The translations under genes and the position numbers were made by a program. A DNA stretch of 64,000 nucleotides from Maridesulfovibrio sp. (GTDB lineage: Bacteria; Desulfobacterota; Desulfovibrionia; Desulfovibrionales; Desulfovibrionaceae): positions 3,167,501-3,231,500 of the forward strand of contig NZ_OY762999.1 in the NCBI RefSeq assembly GCF_963666665.1, given 5' to 3'. Positions 8,521 to 17,143 of this stretch are shown piece by piece. The notes beneath the pieces were generated by a model. That model worked only from the letters and a program-made list of their open reading frames with translations. It was not told where the DNA came from and searched no databases. Position 1 is the stretch's first letter, and the number at the start of each line of letters is the position of its first letter.

Positions 8521-9090
8521 ATGCCCAACATCGTCAAGGCGGAAGAATTTCATCTTGTTGACCCCATGGGAAGACTAAGATCAAAAATATATATTTCAAA
8601 TGAAGGTAAAGTTGTTGCCGATGTCTATGATTCAACCGGCCAACTGAATAACCGGGTAGACCTGCAGAAAAACCTTAATTCAGGTCCCACAGCCCACCAG
8701 AATGTCGCCCCCCACCAAAAAGAAACTCTCGGGGCATGGCATGCGCGCATCGCCAACGAGGTCAAACTGACTCAATCCAAGCTCCATGTGGGATCATACA
8801 AGCTCTACATTGATTTTGTAGAGAACAACACCATGGCCAGTGGCAAATATCAGAATGAAGTCATTGAAGTTTCCGGCGAAATAGTAGATGTTTCTACCAA
8901 AGGTTTCGGCGATCTGCATGTAGGACTCAAAGGAATTTCAAATTTTACCGCCGAAGTCATATGTCATTTTACCGAAGACCAGATTCCGGTAGTCAGCAAC
9001 CTAAAGCCGGGCGTAAAAGTGCGTATCAAAGGGAAATGCACTGAATACGTCAACAAGAGGGTGAAAATATGGGGGTGCCAGTTGCTGTAG
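8521..9090 (+). CDS. Hypothetical protein with C-terminal OB-fold-like domain
   Basis: 189 residues, no signal peptide. The C-terminal part (VSGEIVDVSTKGFGDLHVGL ... PGVKVRIKGKCTEYVNKRVKIWGCQLL) resembles the tRNA_anti-like OB-fold family, in which the conserved ends are a VSGxI strand and a 'kGxC...' strand. The N-terminal 100 residues are unrecognised and contain a middle stretch rich in N, Q and H. ATG has AAGGAG 7 bases upstream. The gene precedes the Fe-S protein gene by 24 bases, so they are probably co-transcribed. Function unknown. Confidence 0.75.
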   Translation: MPNIVKAEEFHLVDPMGRLRSKIYISNEGKVVADVYDSTGQLNNRVDLQKNLNSGPTAHQNVAPHQKETLGAWHARIANEVKLTQSKLHVGSYKLYIDFVENNTMASGKYQNEVIEVSGEIVDVSTKGFGDLHVGLKGISNFTAEVICHFTEDQIPVVSNLKPGVKVRIKGKCTEYVNKRVKIWGCQLL

Positions 9091-9114
9091 GCCGGAGTCT
9101 TCATAAGTGCGCCT

Positions 9115-10203
9115 ATGCCTGTATCAGAACAACTAAAAAAAGAACTGCAACTCGTTGCTGATGAATGCATTGATTGCGGTAAGTGTATGACCAAGTGCCG
9201 CTTTCTGGCTGAAAGCGGCTCCCCTGTATCCATCGCCTTGCGGGCTCTTTCCTCTGAGGAAGACGCCGACACGGTGGCAATACGCTCCTATGCCTGCTCC
9301 ACCTGCGGACTTTGCTCAGCGGTATGTCCTGTCGCAGCTGAGCCGGACCGCATGTTCAAGGAACTGCGCAACCATGCGCAGGCAAATGCCATTTTCCGTC
9401 TGGACAAATACGATCCGCTCCTGAATTACGAAAAGCTGGGGCAACGTTTTCCGTTCAAGGGGGAATTTATCCCTGAGAACTGCAGAACCGTCTTCTTCCC
9501 GGGCTGCACCCTTCCGGCAATGCACCCGGATGCGACCCGGATCGCATACAAGATAATCAAACGGGAAGAGCCGACCATGGGACTTGTTCTGAACTGCTGT
9601 TCCAAGCCATCCAAAATGCTGGGGCTCAAGAGCAGGCATGAAGAATCTCTTGCCGGACTGATCCATAGGTTGGAGCGCAAAGGAGTCAAAAAAATTCTGA
9701 CCGCCTGCCCGAACTGCCACAGAACTTTCAAGGAATTTAATTCCAAACTGGAAATTGTCTCTATATATAAAAGACTGAAAGTTTCTAAATTTATCCCTGT
9801 CCGTTCCAATATCAAAGAAGTGACTGTCCACGATCCCTGCGTTACCCGCAATGAGACCGATATGCACACGACAGTGCGCACCTTGCTTAAATCCGTAGGG
9901 ATCAGAGTAGTGGAAATGCGCCATAACGGCACTAAGACACTTTGCTGCGGTGAAGGGGGCGCGACCAATTTCCACAAGAAAAGCTACGCTGACAACTGGG
10001 CTCGAAAACGGATTAACGAAGCTCAAAGGACCGGAGTACCCATGGTCACCTATTGTGCGGGCTGCGTTAATTTCCTTGGCTACAAATATCCTACGGCCCA
10101 TGTGCTCGATGTTCTACTGGTAAAACGCAAAAGAATCCCTAAACCGGTGGCGTTCCCATTTAATTACCTCAACCGGCTGATCTTCAGATTCAGCAAACAT
10201 TGA
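9115..10203 (+). CDS. Hdr/GlpC-like (Fe-S) oxidoreductase with two 4Fe-4S clusters and CCG domains
   Basis: 362 residues. Two ferredoxin-type clusters: C18-C21-C24-C28 (CIDCGKCMTKC) and C61-C64-C67-C71 (CSTCGLCSAVC). Two cysteine-rich CCG-type domains follow: FFPGCTL ... LNCCSKPSKMLG ... CPNCHRTF and HDPCVTR ... CCGEGGAT ... YCAGCVNFL. This is the layout of HdrD, GlpC and similar soluble electron-transfer subunits that work with a flavin or membrane partner; no partner is adjacent. No clear ribosome binding site at proper spacing; coupling to the gene upstream is possible. Confidence 0.85.
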   Translation: MPVSEQLKKELQLVADECIDCGKCMTKCRFLAESGSPVSIALRALSSEEDADTVAIRSYACSTCGLCSAVCPVAAEPDRMFKELRNHAQANAIFRLDKYDPLLNYEKLGQRFPFKGEFIPENCRTVFFPGCTLPAMHPDATRIAYKIIKREEPTMGLVLNCCSKPSKMLGLKSRHEESLAGLIHRLERKGVKKILTACPNCHRTFKEFNSKLEIVSIYKRLKVSKFIPVRSNIKEVTVHDPCVTRNETDMHTTVRTLLKSVGIRVVEMRHNGTKTLCCGEGGATNFHKKSYADNWARKRINEAQRTGVPMVTYCAGCVNFLGYKYPTAHVLDVLLVKRKRIPKPVAFPFNYLNRLIFRFSKH

Positions 10204-10267
10204 TAATTTACACTTTTTTTAACCGGGGCCTTCTAATCCTGAAAATATCCATGTAACACAAACACCA

Positions 10268-11431
10268 ATGACTTCAGAGAATAAAGCCCTCACAGCTTCG
10301 GAAATCCCTCTTGCACTGTTCAGTCTGGGACTGCCTTTGACCATTGCAGCCTTCAGCCTGAGTGGATATGCTGCTCCCGCGAATCTGGCAGAGACATTCG
10401 CCACCGGATTGGCTGTACTGGGACTTATTCTTGAGATGCTTCGTGGAAACAATGAGAGTACTGCTCCGCTCTGGTTTAGGGCCGGAATCCCGGCCATGCT
10501 CATTACATGGATTTCCTTCAAGTATTTTTCAGGATACACTCATCCGCTGCTTGAACAATTACCTCTGCTCATGGAGGCCAAACCTCTTATCTTTTTACTG
10601 GTATCTGCTCTCTGGCTAAGCCTGTTTCCCCCGCCCACCACCAAACAGATTTCTTTCTGGTCAAGCTGGCTGGCCCTGCTTATATGCGCAGAATTCATTC
10701 TCCGTTTTTTTATATTTCATGATCCGGCTATGCCTTCCCTTCTCGGAACATCAAGCATCTGCGGTCCGATCCTTCTGGTAGGATTTTGCGCAACCCTGCA
10801 TAATTCAGGGGAGAACACATTTACCAGATACCTAGTCCTTGCTGGAATATTCTGTACCCTCGGACGCGACATAATCTTTGCCGCAATCCTGATAATGTTC
10901 ATTTTCGGGTCTAAGGGCGGTTTGAAAAAATTTCTACTGGTACTCTGCATGCTTCTATTCGGCTACCTTTCCCTGCAAGTACAGGAAATGACCTTCATAA
11001 ATAGGCAGGACCTGCCCTCATACTGGTTGTGGTTCTCCATTTTAGAGCTATTTGCCAATAACCCCGAACTCCTGCTGACCGGATTTCCCCTGACTGTCCC
11101 TTTACCTCTCAATGTCCCGGCATCACTGTGGACAATTTGGCATGGCCAGCAACAGGTCTGGACTGGATCCGGAATCTACGTTTTTCACCTTCCCCCATTC
11201 TGGCTCCACCTGCTCTGCTCATGGGGACTTGGAGGCTTTTGTGCCATTGCTGCAGCAGGAACCGCACTATACAAGCGCTTTCCTTCCGTCATGCTCGGAA
11301 GCCTGCTCACTACTACGATTGTTTGCGGCTTATTCTCTCCTTTATTTTATCACCCTGCATGCGCACTGATCCTTTTCCCAGCTTTCATCACCGCCACCTC
11401 CCCGGAAGTCTGCTCATTTAAGTTTGAATAG
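10268..11431 (+). CDS. Polytopic membrane protein of unknown function
   Basis: 387 residues with about ten hydrophobic segments and few charged residues, so an inner-membrane protein. A motif resembling O-antigen ligase/polymerase proteins (a long loop, here roughly 265-310, between late membrane helices) is suggestive but too weak for a name. It begins 64 bases after the Fe-S protein gene. No strong ribosome binding site. Confidence 0.6.
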   Translation: MTSENKALTASEIPLALFSLGLPLTIAAFSLSGYAAPANLAETFATGLAVLGLILEMLRGNNESTAPLWFRAGIPAMLITWISFKYFSGYTHPLLEQLPLLMEAKPLIFLLVSALWLSLFPPPTTKQISFWSSWLALLICAEFILRFFIFHDPAMPSLLGTSSICGPILLVGFCATLHNSGENTFTRYLVLAGIFCTLGRDIIFAAILIMFIFGSKGGLKKFLLVLCMLLFGYLSLQVQEMTFINRQDLPSYWLWFSILELFANNPELLLTGFPLTVPLPLNVPASLWTIWHGQQQVWTGSGIYVFHLPPFWLHLLCSWGLGGFCAIAAAGTALYKRFPSVMLGSLLTTTIVCGLFSPLFYHPACALILFPAFITATSPEVCSFKFE

Positions 11432-11520
11432 CCTTTAGCCAGCTCAAAACCGCCTTCAAACAATTTCCAACCACCTTTTTTTCTGACTTAATTACTAATT
11501 GATATTTTTTTGATTATATT

Positions 11521-11653
11521 TGTATTACATTTGTATTTCATTATGATTATTTATTATATTCATTAGTCATTTGTTTTTGAGTTCATTATATATATTATTT
11601 AGTTTTGTTTTGTATTACAAATGTATTGACATTTGTCTTTTAAAAGGTAAGAT
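11521..11653 (+). promoter_or_regulatory. Promoter and palindromic operator candidates in front of the 78-aa protein
   Basis: TTGACA (11626-11631), 16-base spacer, TAAGAT (11648-11653) form a strong promoter. Overlapping the -35 is a perfect 7-bp inverted repeat ACAAATG-N6-CATTTGT (11617-11636). The 9-base palindrome TGTATTACA occurs at 11521-11529 and again at 11611-11619. The stretch 11461-11640 is far more AT-rich than neighbouring DNA. Confidence 0.6.
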
Positions 11654-11685
11654 CCGTTTCAAACACAACAGGTAAAACAGGCGAA

Positions 11686-11922
11686 ATGAGCAGAAAAGTT
11701 AAATCAGTACGAGTCCCCCTTGAGCTGGAAACTCTCAATCTTTCCAAGCTGATCCGGGAATTTGAGAACTATCTCAGAGACCTGGAGTCTGCCACTTTGC
11801 TTAAACAAGAAGGCAACCGTGAAGCAGCGGAAGCCCTGATCAAGACAAGGCAATTGGATTTGGGAAAGAGAATTGCAAAAATGATATGGGAAGCCAGAGT
11901 CGAGTATGGTAAAATCAAATAG
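11686..11922 (+). CDS. Small hypothetical protein, possible ribbon-helix-helix DNA-binding protein
   Basis: 78 residues, basic N-terminus MSRKVKSVRVPLELETLNLS followed by two predicted helices (KLIREFENYLRDLESATLLK and a second amphipathic stretch to the C-terminus). A short strand 'KSVRVPLEL' before helices is how ribbon-helix-helix proteins begin, but I do not recognise the family and this is inference. Copies of the palindrome TGTATTACA both upstream and downstream fit an autoregulator. The thioesterase gene follows 84 bases later. Confidence 0.6.
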   Translation: MSRKVKSVRVPLELETLNLSKLIREFENYLRDLESATLLKQEGNREAAEALIKTRQLDLGKRIAKMIWEARVEYGKIK

Positions 11923-11932
11923 ATTTTATCAC

Positions 11933-11967
11933 TGTAATACTAAAAAGTATACTTTTGTATTACAAAA
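11933..11967. promoter_or_regulatory. Palindromic sites between the 78-aa gene and the thioesterase gene
   Basis: TTTTGTA-T-TACAAAA (11953-11967) is a perfect palindrome containing the same TGTATTACA core as the two copies upstream of 11686. TGTAATACT (11933-11941) is a near copy of the reverse complement. They could regulate the thioesterase gene at 12007. Confidence 0.5.
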
Positions 11968-12006
11968 AGACAACAGCAACGAACTACATGGATCAGGGTT
12001 GCCACT

Positions 12007-12510
12007 ATGAAACCTAAAAGAATCAGCGAGAGCAGAACCTTAATGACCTACAGGGTACTGCCGCAAGACACCAACCCGGCAGGAAATCTGCACGGAGGAG
12101 TGCTGCTGAAACAATTGGATCTGGTCGCCGCCACCTGTGCCATGCGCCATGCGCGCAAGCCGGTGGTCACCGCATCCATCGACCGCATGAATTTCCTTCG
12201 TCCTGCTTATGTGGGGGAACTCATCAACCTTCATGCAAACGTAAATATGGTCGGCAGGACATCCATGGAAATCGGAGTCCGTGTTGAAGCTGAAAATCTT
12301 TTAACAGGTGAGATAAGGCATACCAACTCTGCCTATCTTACATTTGTCGCCATGGGGGAAAACGGCAAACCTTCCCCGGTGCCACCGCTGGTCCTTGAGA
12401 CCGGGGTGGACCATAGGCGCAACAGAGAGGCCATGGAACGACGGGCTGTGCGCAAAGAAGAAAGAATACGGGAAACCGCGTCTGCGGCACAGAACGGGAG
12501 CAAGGAATAA
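12007..12510 (+). CDS. Acyl-CoA thioesterase (hotdog fold, YciA/BFIT-like)
   Basis: 167 residues. The motif DTNPAGNLHGGVLLKQLDLVAA (starting residue 21) is the active-site region of hotdog-fold acyl-CoA hydrolases: an Asn, the HGG turn and an Asp in the long helix. A second conserved stretch, SIDRMNFLRPAYVGELI, follows. The last 50 residues are basic and poorly ordered in appearance. The likely substrate is acyl-CoA; chain length cannot be told. Confidence 0.88.
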   Translation: MKPKRISESRTLMTYRVLPQDTNPAGNLHGGVLLKQLDLVAATCAMRHARKPVVTASIDRMNFLRPAYVGELINLHANVNMVGRTSMEIGVRVEAENLLTGEIRHTNSAYLTFVAMGENGKPSPVPPLVLETGVDHRRNREAMERRAVRKEERIRETASAAQNGSKE

Positions 12511-12617
12511 ATCTCATCATTCACAGCTCGAATAGCGCGGATTACGTCCGAAGTCAGCCGAATCCGTGCTGATTGCATCTACCATCAGATTGCAAGCTAC
12601 TCCGAGTCTGGTTTCTG

Positions 12618-12773
12618 GCCGGGAGCTCCACCCTCCCGGCAAAAATTTCGGCATCCTGCTCCTAGGGCGTCCGGTCCGGATTAACCCGGTCCGTGCCGGA
12701 CGCCTCGCCCTATTTCAACACCATTGAGGCCGGAAAGCCCTTGCATGCGAACGATCGTATGCAAGGGCTTTCC
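12618..12773. other. Three strong hairpins between convergent genes
   Basis: GCCGGGAG-N7-CTCCCGGC (12618-12640), GCGTCCGG-N21-CCGGACGC (12667-12703) and a perfect 15-bp stem GGAAAGCCCTTGCAT/ATGCAAGGGCTTTCC (12732-12773) with a 12-base loop. The last one is followed by TTTT on the plus side and probably ends the thioesterase transcript and perhaps the convergent sfsA transcript. The first two have no T-tract. No gene seen in 12511-12802. Confidence 0.55.
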
Positions 12774-12802
12774 ACGTTTTGCCACTAGCAAAGCAATGAA
12801 AC

Positions 12803-13522
12803 CTATCGACAGGCGGCCAAAGGCAATTTCCGCCCAATACCTATGCCCTGCTCATTTATAACAGCCTCATAGGCCCAGCACTCCACCCCTACATCTAGGG
12901 CCTTATAAAATAACTCCGCATACTCTGGATCAATAAAATCTGCGGGACCAAAGCAATCCCCATCGTTGCGCTGCACAAAGAAAAACAACGCCACCCGATC
13001 TCCCTTAGCAGCAAGATCCATAAGCTCAACAAGATGCTTGCGGCCTCGCTCAGTCTGGGCATCCGGGAAGCATGCAACGTCATCCTCGACCAGGGTAACG
13101 TTCTTGCACTCCACCCAAAGCTTGGGAAGTTTGCCGGAATCATCAGTAAATAGACCATCAAGACGACTGTTGCCGACCTTCGCTTCGCGTTTGATAGTTG
13201 TATACCCACTGGTTTCAGGCAACTGCCCGGACTCAAAAGCCAGCTGCAGCATATTGTTTGGCACCGCGGTATTAACCCCGATCATTTCACCAAAGGGCAT
13301 AACTGCTTCAAGGGTCCACTTAAGCTTGCGCTTGGGATTCTGGGCCGGGGAAATATAGATCTCATGCCCTTCACGCAGCAACCCAAGCATTGATCCGGTA
13401 TTATTGGTATGCACGCCGACAACTTCACCATCGAGCATCGCTTCCACAGTAAAACGTTTGTAACGACGGAGAAAAACCGCACGACGGCAACCCTGCGGAT
13501 AAAAAATTAACGGTTCTGACAT
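12803..13522 (-). CDS. sfsA: SfsA family DNA/RNA nuclease-like protein
   Basis: 239 residues with the SfsA core: RRAVFLRRYKRF, VHTNNTGSMLGLL, KRKLKWTLEA, VGNSRLDGLF and WVECKNVTLVEDDVACFPDAQTERGRKH, the PD-(D/E)xK-like region. The ATG at 13522 has AAGGA 7 bases upstream; 23 additional upstream codons are open but lack family residues. SfsA was first named for sugar fermentation stimulation; its fold is that of nucleases. Convergent with the thioesterase gene. Confidence 0.93.
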   Translation of the reverse strand: MSEPLIFYPQGCRRAVFLRRYKRFTVEAMLDGEVVGVHTNNTGSMLGLLREGHEIYISPAQNPKRKLKWTLEAVMPFGEMIGVNTAVPNNMLQLAFESGQLPETSGYTTIKREAKVGNSRLDGLFTDDSGKLPKLWVECKNVTLVEDDVACFPDAQTERGRKHLVELMDLAAKGDRVALFFFVQRNDGDCFGPADFIDPEYAELFYKALDVGVECWAYEAVINEQGIGIGRKLPLAACR

Positions 13523-13776
13523 TTTACATTCCTTTCTGGGTGTGACGATATCTACACCGGGACGGTTGGTCTTTTTTGTTGCTGACAACAAAGCTAAGTA
13601 TCAAAGAGGGTTGCTTCCCGTACAGGGGAAGGTTGAGCATTCACAATCACCGGAGAAGCACTTCCATATCAAGTAGAAAAGCCCAGTTTGACAATGATTT
13701 TCATACCATCTGATAGCCGGACTAAGGCCTAAAACCCCTTGACGAATCACTGGGTATCTGGAATATCGTCCTGTTA

Positions 13777-13830
13777 GTCACAGTGTGACAGAATTCACAT
13801 TTTTGGTTGTTTTCCAAGCCAAACTATATT
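13777..13830 (+). promoter_or_regulatory. Crp/Fnr-family (HcpR-like) site and promoter of the dsrMKJOP operon
   Basis: TGTGA-N6-TCACA is perfect at 13784-13799, overlapped by another palindrome GTCACA-G-TGTGAC (13777-13789). Downstream lies TTGGTT (13803-13808), 16-base spacer, TATATT (13825-13830), with a predicted start near 13837. The site centre (13791.5) is about 45 bases upstream of that start, a distance used by class II activators. The remainder of 13523-13899 shows only a 7-bp inverted repeat (TTTGTTG-N4-CAACAAA, 13575-13592) near sfsA. Confidence 0.6.
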
Positions 13831-13899
13831 TCCGGACCCTGCACAAAAAACTGTGTAGCGGCCTGAAATTTATTATTGTTTACAATACAGGTAATAAAC

Positions 13900-14430
13900 A
13901 TGAGTCTTGTACAAAAATTGTCGGAAAGAAAAGAAGACCTTACAGTTAAGTGGTATGATCTGGTTCTTTCTTCCTATCCTAAGGAAACACAGGAAGTTTG
14001 GAAGTCAAATAATGACCAGTTTACCAACCCTGTCGGGGTCACCATCAAGAAGGTCACCGGCGAACTTTTTGACCTTATCCTTGAATGGAAAAGTGCCGAC
14101 GATCTTGCAAAATCCCTTGATGAACTGATCAAAATCAGAACGGTTCAGGATTTTGCACCATCCAAAGCTTTAAGCTTTGTCTTCCTTTTCAAGAAACTCC
14201 TGAGAGACGAGTTCATGGAGGAACTGAAAAAAGAAGGCAAACTTGATGAGTTGCTCGCGTTTGAGGCCCGGATTGATAATCTGGGGCTTATCGCGTTCGA
14301 CATCTATACCAAGAATAGGGATTTGATTGCGCAAATGAGAATTGATGAAGTCAAAAGATCACATCACATGCTCCTTCGGCGGGTCAACAAAATCGAGGAC
14401 GTTTCGGCCAAAGGGGCCGGACAGGTGTAG
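13900..14430 (+). CDS. RsbRD-N-terminal-domain protein at the head of the dsr operon
   Basis: 176 residues, cytoplasmic, mostly helical. The opening MSLVQKLSERKEDLTVKWYDLVLSSYPKET and the later PVGVTIKKVTGELFDLIL and VRIRTVQDFAPSKALSF-like IKIRTVQDFAPSKALSFV match the RsbRD-type sensory domain that precedes kinase or STAS modules in other proteins. Here it stands alone. I choose ATG at 13900; an upstream TTG at 13876 adds only 8 residues. It sits 48 bases ahead of dsrM. A regulatory or partner role for the Dsr complex is inference from position. Confidence 0.8.
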   Translation: MSLVQKLSERKEDLTVKWYDLVLSSYPKETQEVWKSNNDQFTNPVGVTIKKVTGELFDLILEWKSADDLAKSLDELIKIRTVQDFAPSKALSFVFLFKKLLRDEFMEELKKEGKLDELLAFEARIDNLGLIAFDIYTKNRDLIAQMRIDEVKRSHHMLLRRVNKIEDVSAKGAGQV

Positions 14431-14478
14431 TGGCCGGCTTCCTAAAGGAAGCCAAACGTATAAGCGAGGTGAAGGTAG

Positions 14479-15474
14479 ATGAACGCTTTGTACTCACTCG
14501 TTTTAGTTTTTGCCCTGGTGCTCATCGCACTCTTCGGAGTGGGGTCCGCGCACATGGCAGGACTGTTCGGCACTCTGTTACCGTATGTAGCGGTTGCCGT
14601 ATTTCTGGTAGGCTTTGCCAACCGGATTATTGGCTGGGCCAAAAGCCCGGTTCCTTTCCGTATCCCGACCACGGGCGGACAGCAGAAGTCTCTGGATTTT
14701 ATCCAGCATGACCGCTTTGACAACCCCGTGACCCCGGGTCAAACTTTTATCCGTATGGTTCTTGAGATCTGTTGCTTTCGTTCCCTCTTCAGGAACACCA
14801 AAGTAGAACTCAAGGACGGAAGAGTAACTTACGCCTCATCTAAATATTTGTGGCTGTTCTCCCTGCTCTTCCACTACTCATTCCTGCTCATCGTGATCAG
14901 GCACATGAGACTCTTCTTCGAACCTGTGCCCGCTTGCATCGGCTTCGTTGAATTTGTTGACGGTATCATGCAGATCGGTGTTCCCAGACTGTACATGTCA
15001 GACCTCCTGATTCTCGCCGGCCTCGGCTTCCTGCTCGGCCGCAGACTCAAGGATCCCAAAATTCGTTACATCTCTCTGGTTACCGACTACTTCCCGCTGC
15101 TTCTCATCATCGGCATTGCCCTTTCCGGCATCTACATGCGCTACTTTGCGCACGTGGACATTATGGCCATCAAGAAGCTGACCATGGGTCTTGTAACCTT
15201 CAGCCCCGTTATTCCCGCAGGTGTGAGCGTGGTGTTCTACATCCACCTCTTCCTCGTGTGTGTGCTGCTGGTTTACTTCCCCTTCAGTAAGCTGATGCAC
15301 GCGGGCGGCGTATTCCTGTCTCCCACAAGGAACATGCCCAACGATACCCGTATCAACCATCATGAGAACCCCTGGAACGATCCCAACATCAAGCCTCATA
15401 GTTATGAAGCTTATGAAGATGAGTTCAGGGAAGTAATGATTGAAGCGGGTCTCCCGGTGGAAAAAAAGGCATAG
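14479..15474 (+). CDS. dsrM: DsrM, membrane cytochrome b subunit of the DsrMKJOP complex
   Basis: 331 residues with about six membrane helices, related to the NarI/HdrE type of heme b protein. Histidines in membrane segments (SLLFHYSFLLIVIRHMRLF and VVFYIHLFLVCVLL) are candidate heme ligands. DsrM receives electrons from menaquinol and passes them to DsrK. It is the second gene of the operon RsbRD-dsrM-K-J-O-P; the start MNALYSLVLV is preceded by an AGGTGAAGG stretch. Confidence 0.95.
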   Translation: MNALYSLVLVFALVLIALFGVGSAHMAGLFGTLLPYVAVAVFLVGFANRIIGWAKSPVPFRIPTTGGQQKSLDFIQHDRFDNPVTPGQTFIRMVLEICCFRSLFRNTKVELKDGRVTYASSKYLWLFSLLFHYSFLLIVIRHMRLFFEPVPACIGFVEFVDGIMQIGVPRLYMSDLLILAGLGFLLGRRLKDPKIRYISLVTDYFPLLLIIGIALSGIYMRYFAHVDIMAIKKLTMGLVTFSPVIPAGVSVVFYIHLFLVCVLLVYFPFSKLMHAGGVFLSPTRNMPNDTRINHHENPWNDPNIKPHSYEAYEDEFREVMIEAGLPVEKKA

Positions 15475-15532
15475 AGAGTCTTATAAGACCTATGCCGGAC
15501 AGACCTTAAATATCTTTTGATGAGGAGTTGAC

Positions 15533-17140
15533 ATGGCTGACCTCCCAAAAGCTGATGAGCTTTTTAAAAGCATTAATTATACACCACCGTCCACAGGCTG
15601 GATGGACACCCCGGTAGATACCTCTCCGGGCAACTGGTGTTACCCCGCAAAAGCGGAAAAACTCGAGTATCTCGGCTTCCCCAACCCGCGTGAATGGAAT
15701 CCCGCTGATGTTGACTGGAAGCTTCCTGAGAACTGGCAGGACATCGTCCACGAAGGTTTCAAGGAAAGACTCGATAAGTATCGTTCACTCAAAGTATTCA
15801 TGGACATCTGTGTTCGCTGTGGTGCTTGTGCTGACAAGTGTCACTTTTTCATCGGTTCCGGTGATCCCAAGAACATGCCCGTCCTGCGTGCGGAACTTAT
15901 GCGTTCCATCTACCGCAAGGACTTCACCATGGCCGGTAAGATTCTCTCTACCCTGACCGGGTCCAGAGTCATGACCGAAGATGTTCTCAAAGAGTGGTTT
16001 ATCTACTTCTACCAGTGCACTGAGTGCCGCCGTTGTTCCCTGTTCTGCCCCTACGGCATCGACACAGCGGAAATCACCATGATGGCACGTGAACTGCTTC
16101 ACCTCTGCGGTGTGAACATCAACTGGATCCTTGAGCCGGTTTCCAACTGTAACCGTACCGGTAACCACCTCGGCATCCAGCCCCACGCATTCAAAGACAT
16201 CGTTGACTTCATGGTCGACGATATCGAAGAAATCACCGGCAAGCGCATCAACGTTCCCATGAACGAAAAAGGCCATGAAGTTATCTTCATTACTCCTTCC
16301 GGTGACGTATTCGCTGATCCCGGCATCTACACCTTCATGGGTTACCTGATGCTGTTCGATCACATCGGACTTGACTACACCCTGTCCACCTACGCATCTG
16401 AAGGCGGTAACTTCGGTCTCTTCACCTCAGCTGATATGATGAAGAAACTGAACGCCAAGATGTACGCCGAAGCAGATCGCCTCGGAGCAAAATGGATTCT
16501 CGGCGGTGAGTGCGGCCACATGTGGCGTGTTATCAACCAGTACATGGATACCATGAACGGTCCCGCGAACAACCTTCAGGTTCCCGTGAGCCCCATCACC
16601 GGTACCGTGTTTGAAAACGCACGCCAGACCAAAATGGTTCACATCACCGAGTTCACTGCTGACCTCATGAAGCACAACAAGCTGAAACTTGATCCCAGCA
16701 GGAACGACCATATTCGCGCAACCTTCCACGATTCCTGTAACCCCGCCCGCGCCATGGGCCTCATGGACGAGCCTCGTTACGTTATCAAGAATGTCGTCAA
16801 GAACTTCTTTGAAATGCCTGAACAGACCATCCGCGAGCAGACATTCTGCTGCGCCGGCGGTTCCGGCCTCAACACTGACGAAATCATGGAAATCCGCATG
16901 CGCGGCGGCCTGCCCCGCGGTAACGCACTTAAAGCTGTTCAGGAACAGCATGATGTAAACATGCTCTCCTGCATCTGCGCTATTGACCGTGCGACCCTGC
17001 TTCCCCTGGCCAACTACTGGGCTCCCGGCGTAGACGTCTGCGGTGTTCACGAGCTGGTTGGTAACGCCCTCATCCTTGACGGCGAAAAAGAAAGGGAAAC
17101 AGACCTTCGTATGAATCCTCTGCCCGGGAAGGAGGGTTAA
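15533..17140 (+). CDS. dsrK: DsrK, Hdr-like catalytic Fe-S subunit
   Basis: 535 residues, cytoplasmic side. Two 4Fe-4S clusters: C93-C96-C99-C103 (CVRCGACADKC) and C162-C165-C168-C172 (CTECRRCSLFC). The C-terminal half carries CCG-type cysteine motifs (GGECGHMW, FHDSCNPARAMG, FCCAGGSG) like HdrD, forming a special 4Fe-4S centre. DsrK is thought to reduce the trisulfide on DsrC made by sulfite reductase. Codon use is strongly biased toward C-ending codons, as in the other dsr genes, consistent with high expression. Confidence 0.96.
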   Translation: MADLPKADELFKSINYTPPSTGWMDTPVDTSPGNWCYPAKAEKLEYLGFPNPREWNPADVDWKLPENWQDIVHEGFKERLDKYRSLKVFMDICVRCGACADKCHFFIGSGDPKNMPVLRAELMRSIYRKDFTMAGKILSTLTGSRVMTEDVLKEWFIYFYQCTECRRCSLFCPYGIDTAEITMMARELLHLCGVNINWILEPVSNCNRTGNHLGIQPHAFKDIVDFMVDDIEEITGKRINVPMNEKGHEVIFITPSGDVFADPGIYTFMGYLMLFDHIGLDYTLSTYASEGGNFGLFTSADMMKKLNAKMYAEADRLGAKWILGGECGHMWRVINQYMDTMNGPANNLQVPVSPITGTVFENARQTKMVHITEFTADLMKHNKLKLDPSRNDHIRATFHDSCNPARAMGLMDEPRYVIKNVVKNFFEMPEQTIREQTFCCAGGSGLNTDEIMEIRMRGGLPRGNALKAVQEQHDVNMLSCICAIDRATLLPLANYWAPGVDVCGVHELVGNALILDGEKERETDLRMNPLPGKEG

Positions 17141-17143
17141 ATC

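Noticed and set aside
8336..8578. 80-codon frame overlapping the start of the OB-fold gene
   Set aside because: Overlaps the ffh promoter region and a well-supported gene start; no ribosome binding site.
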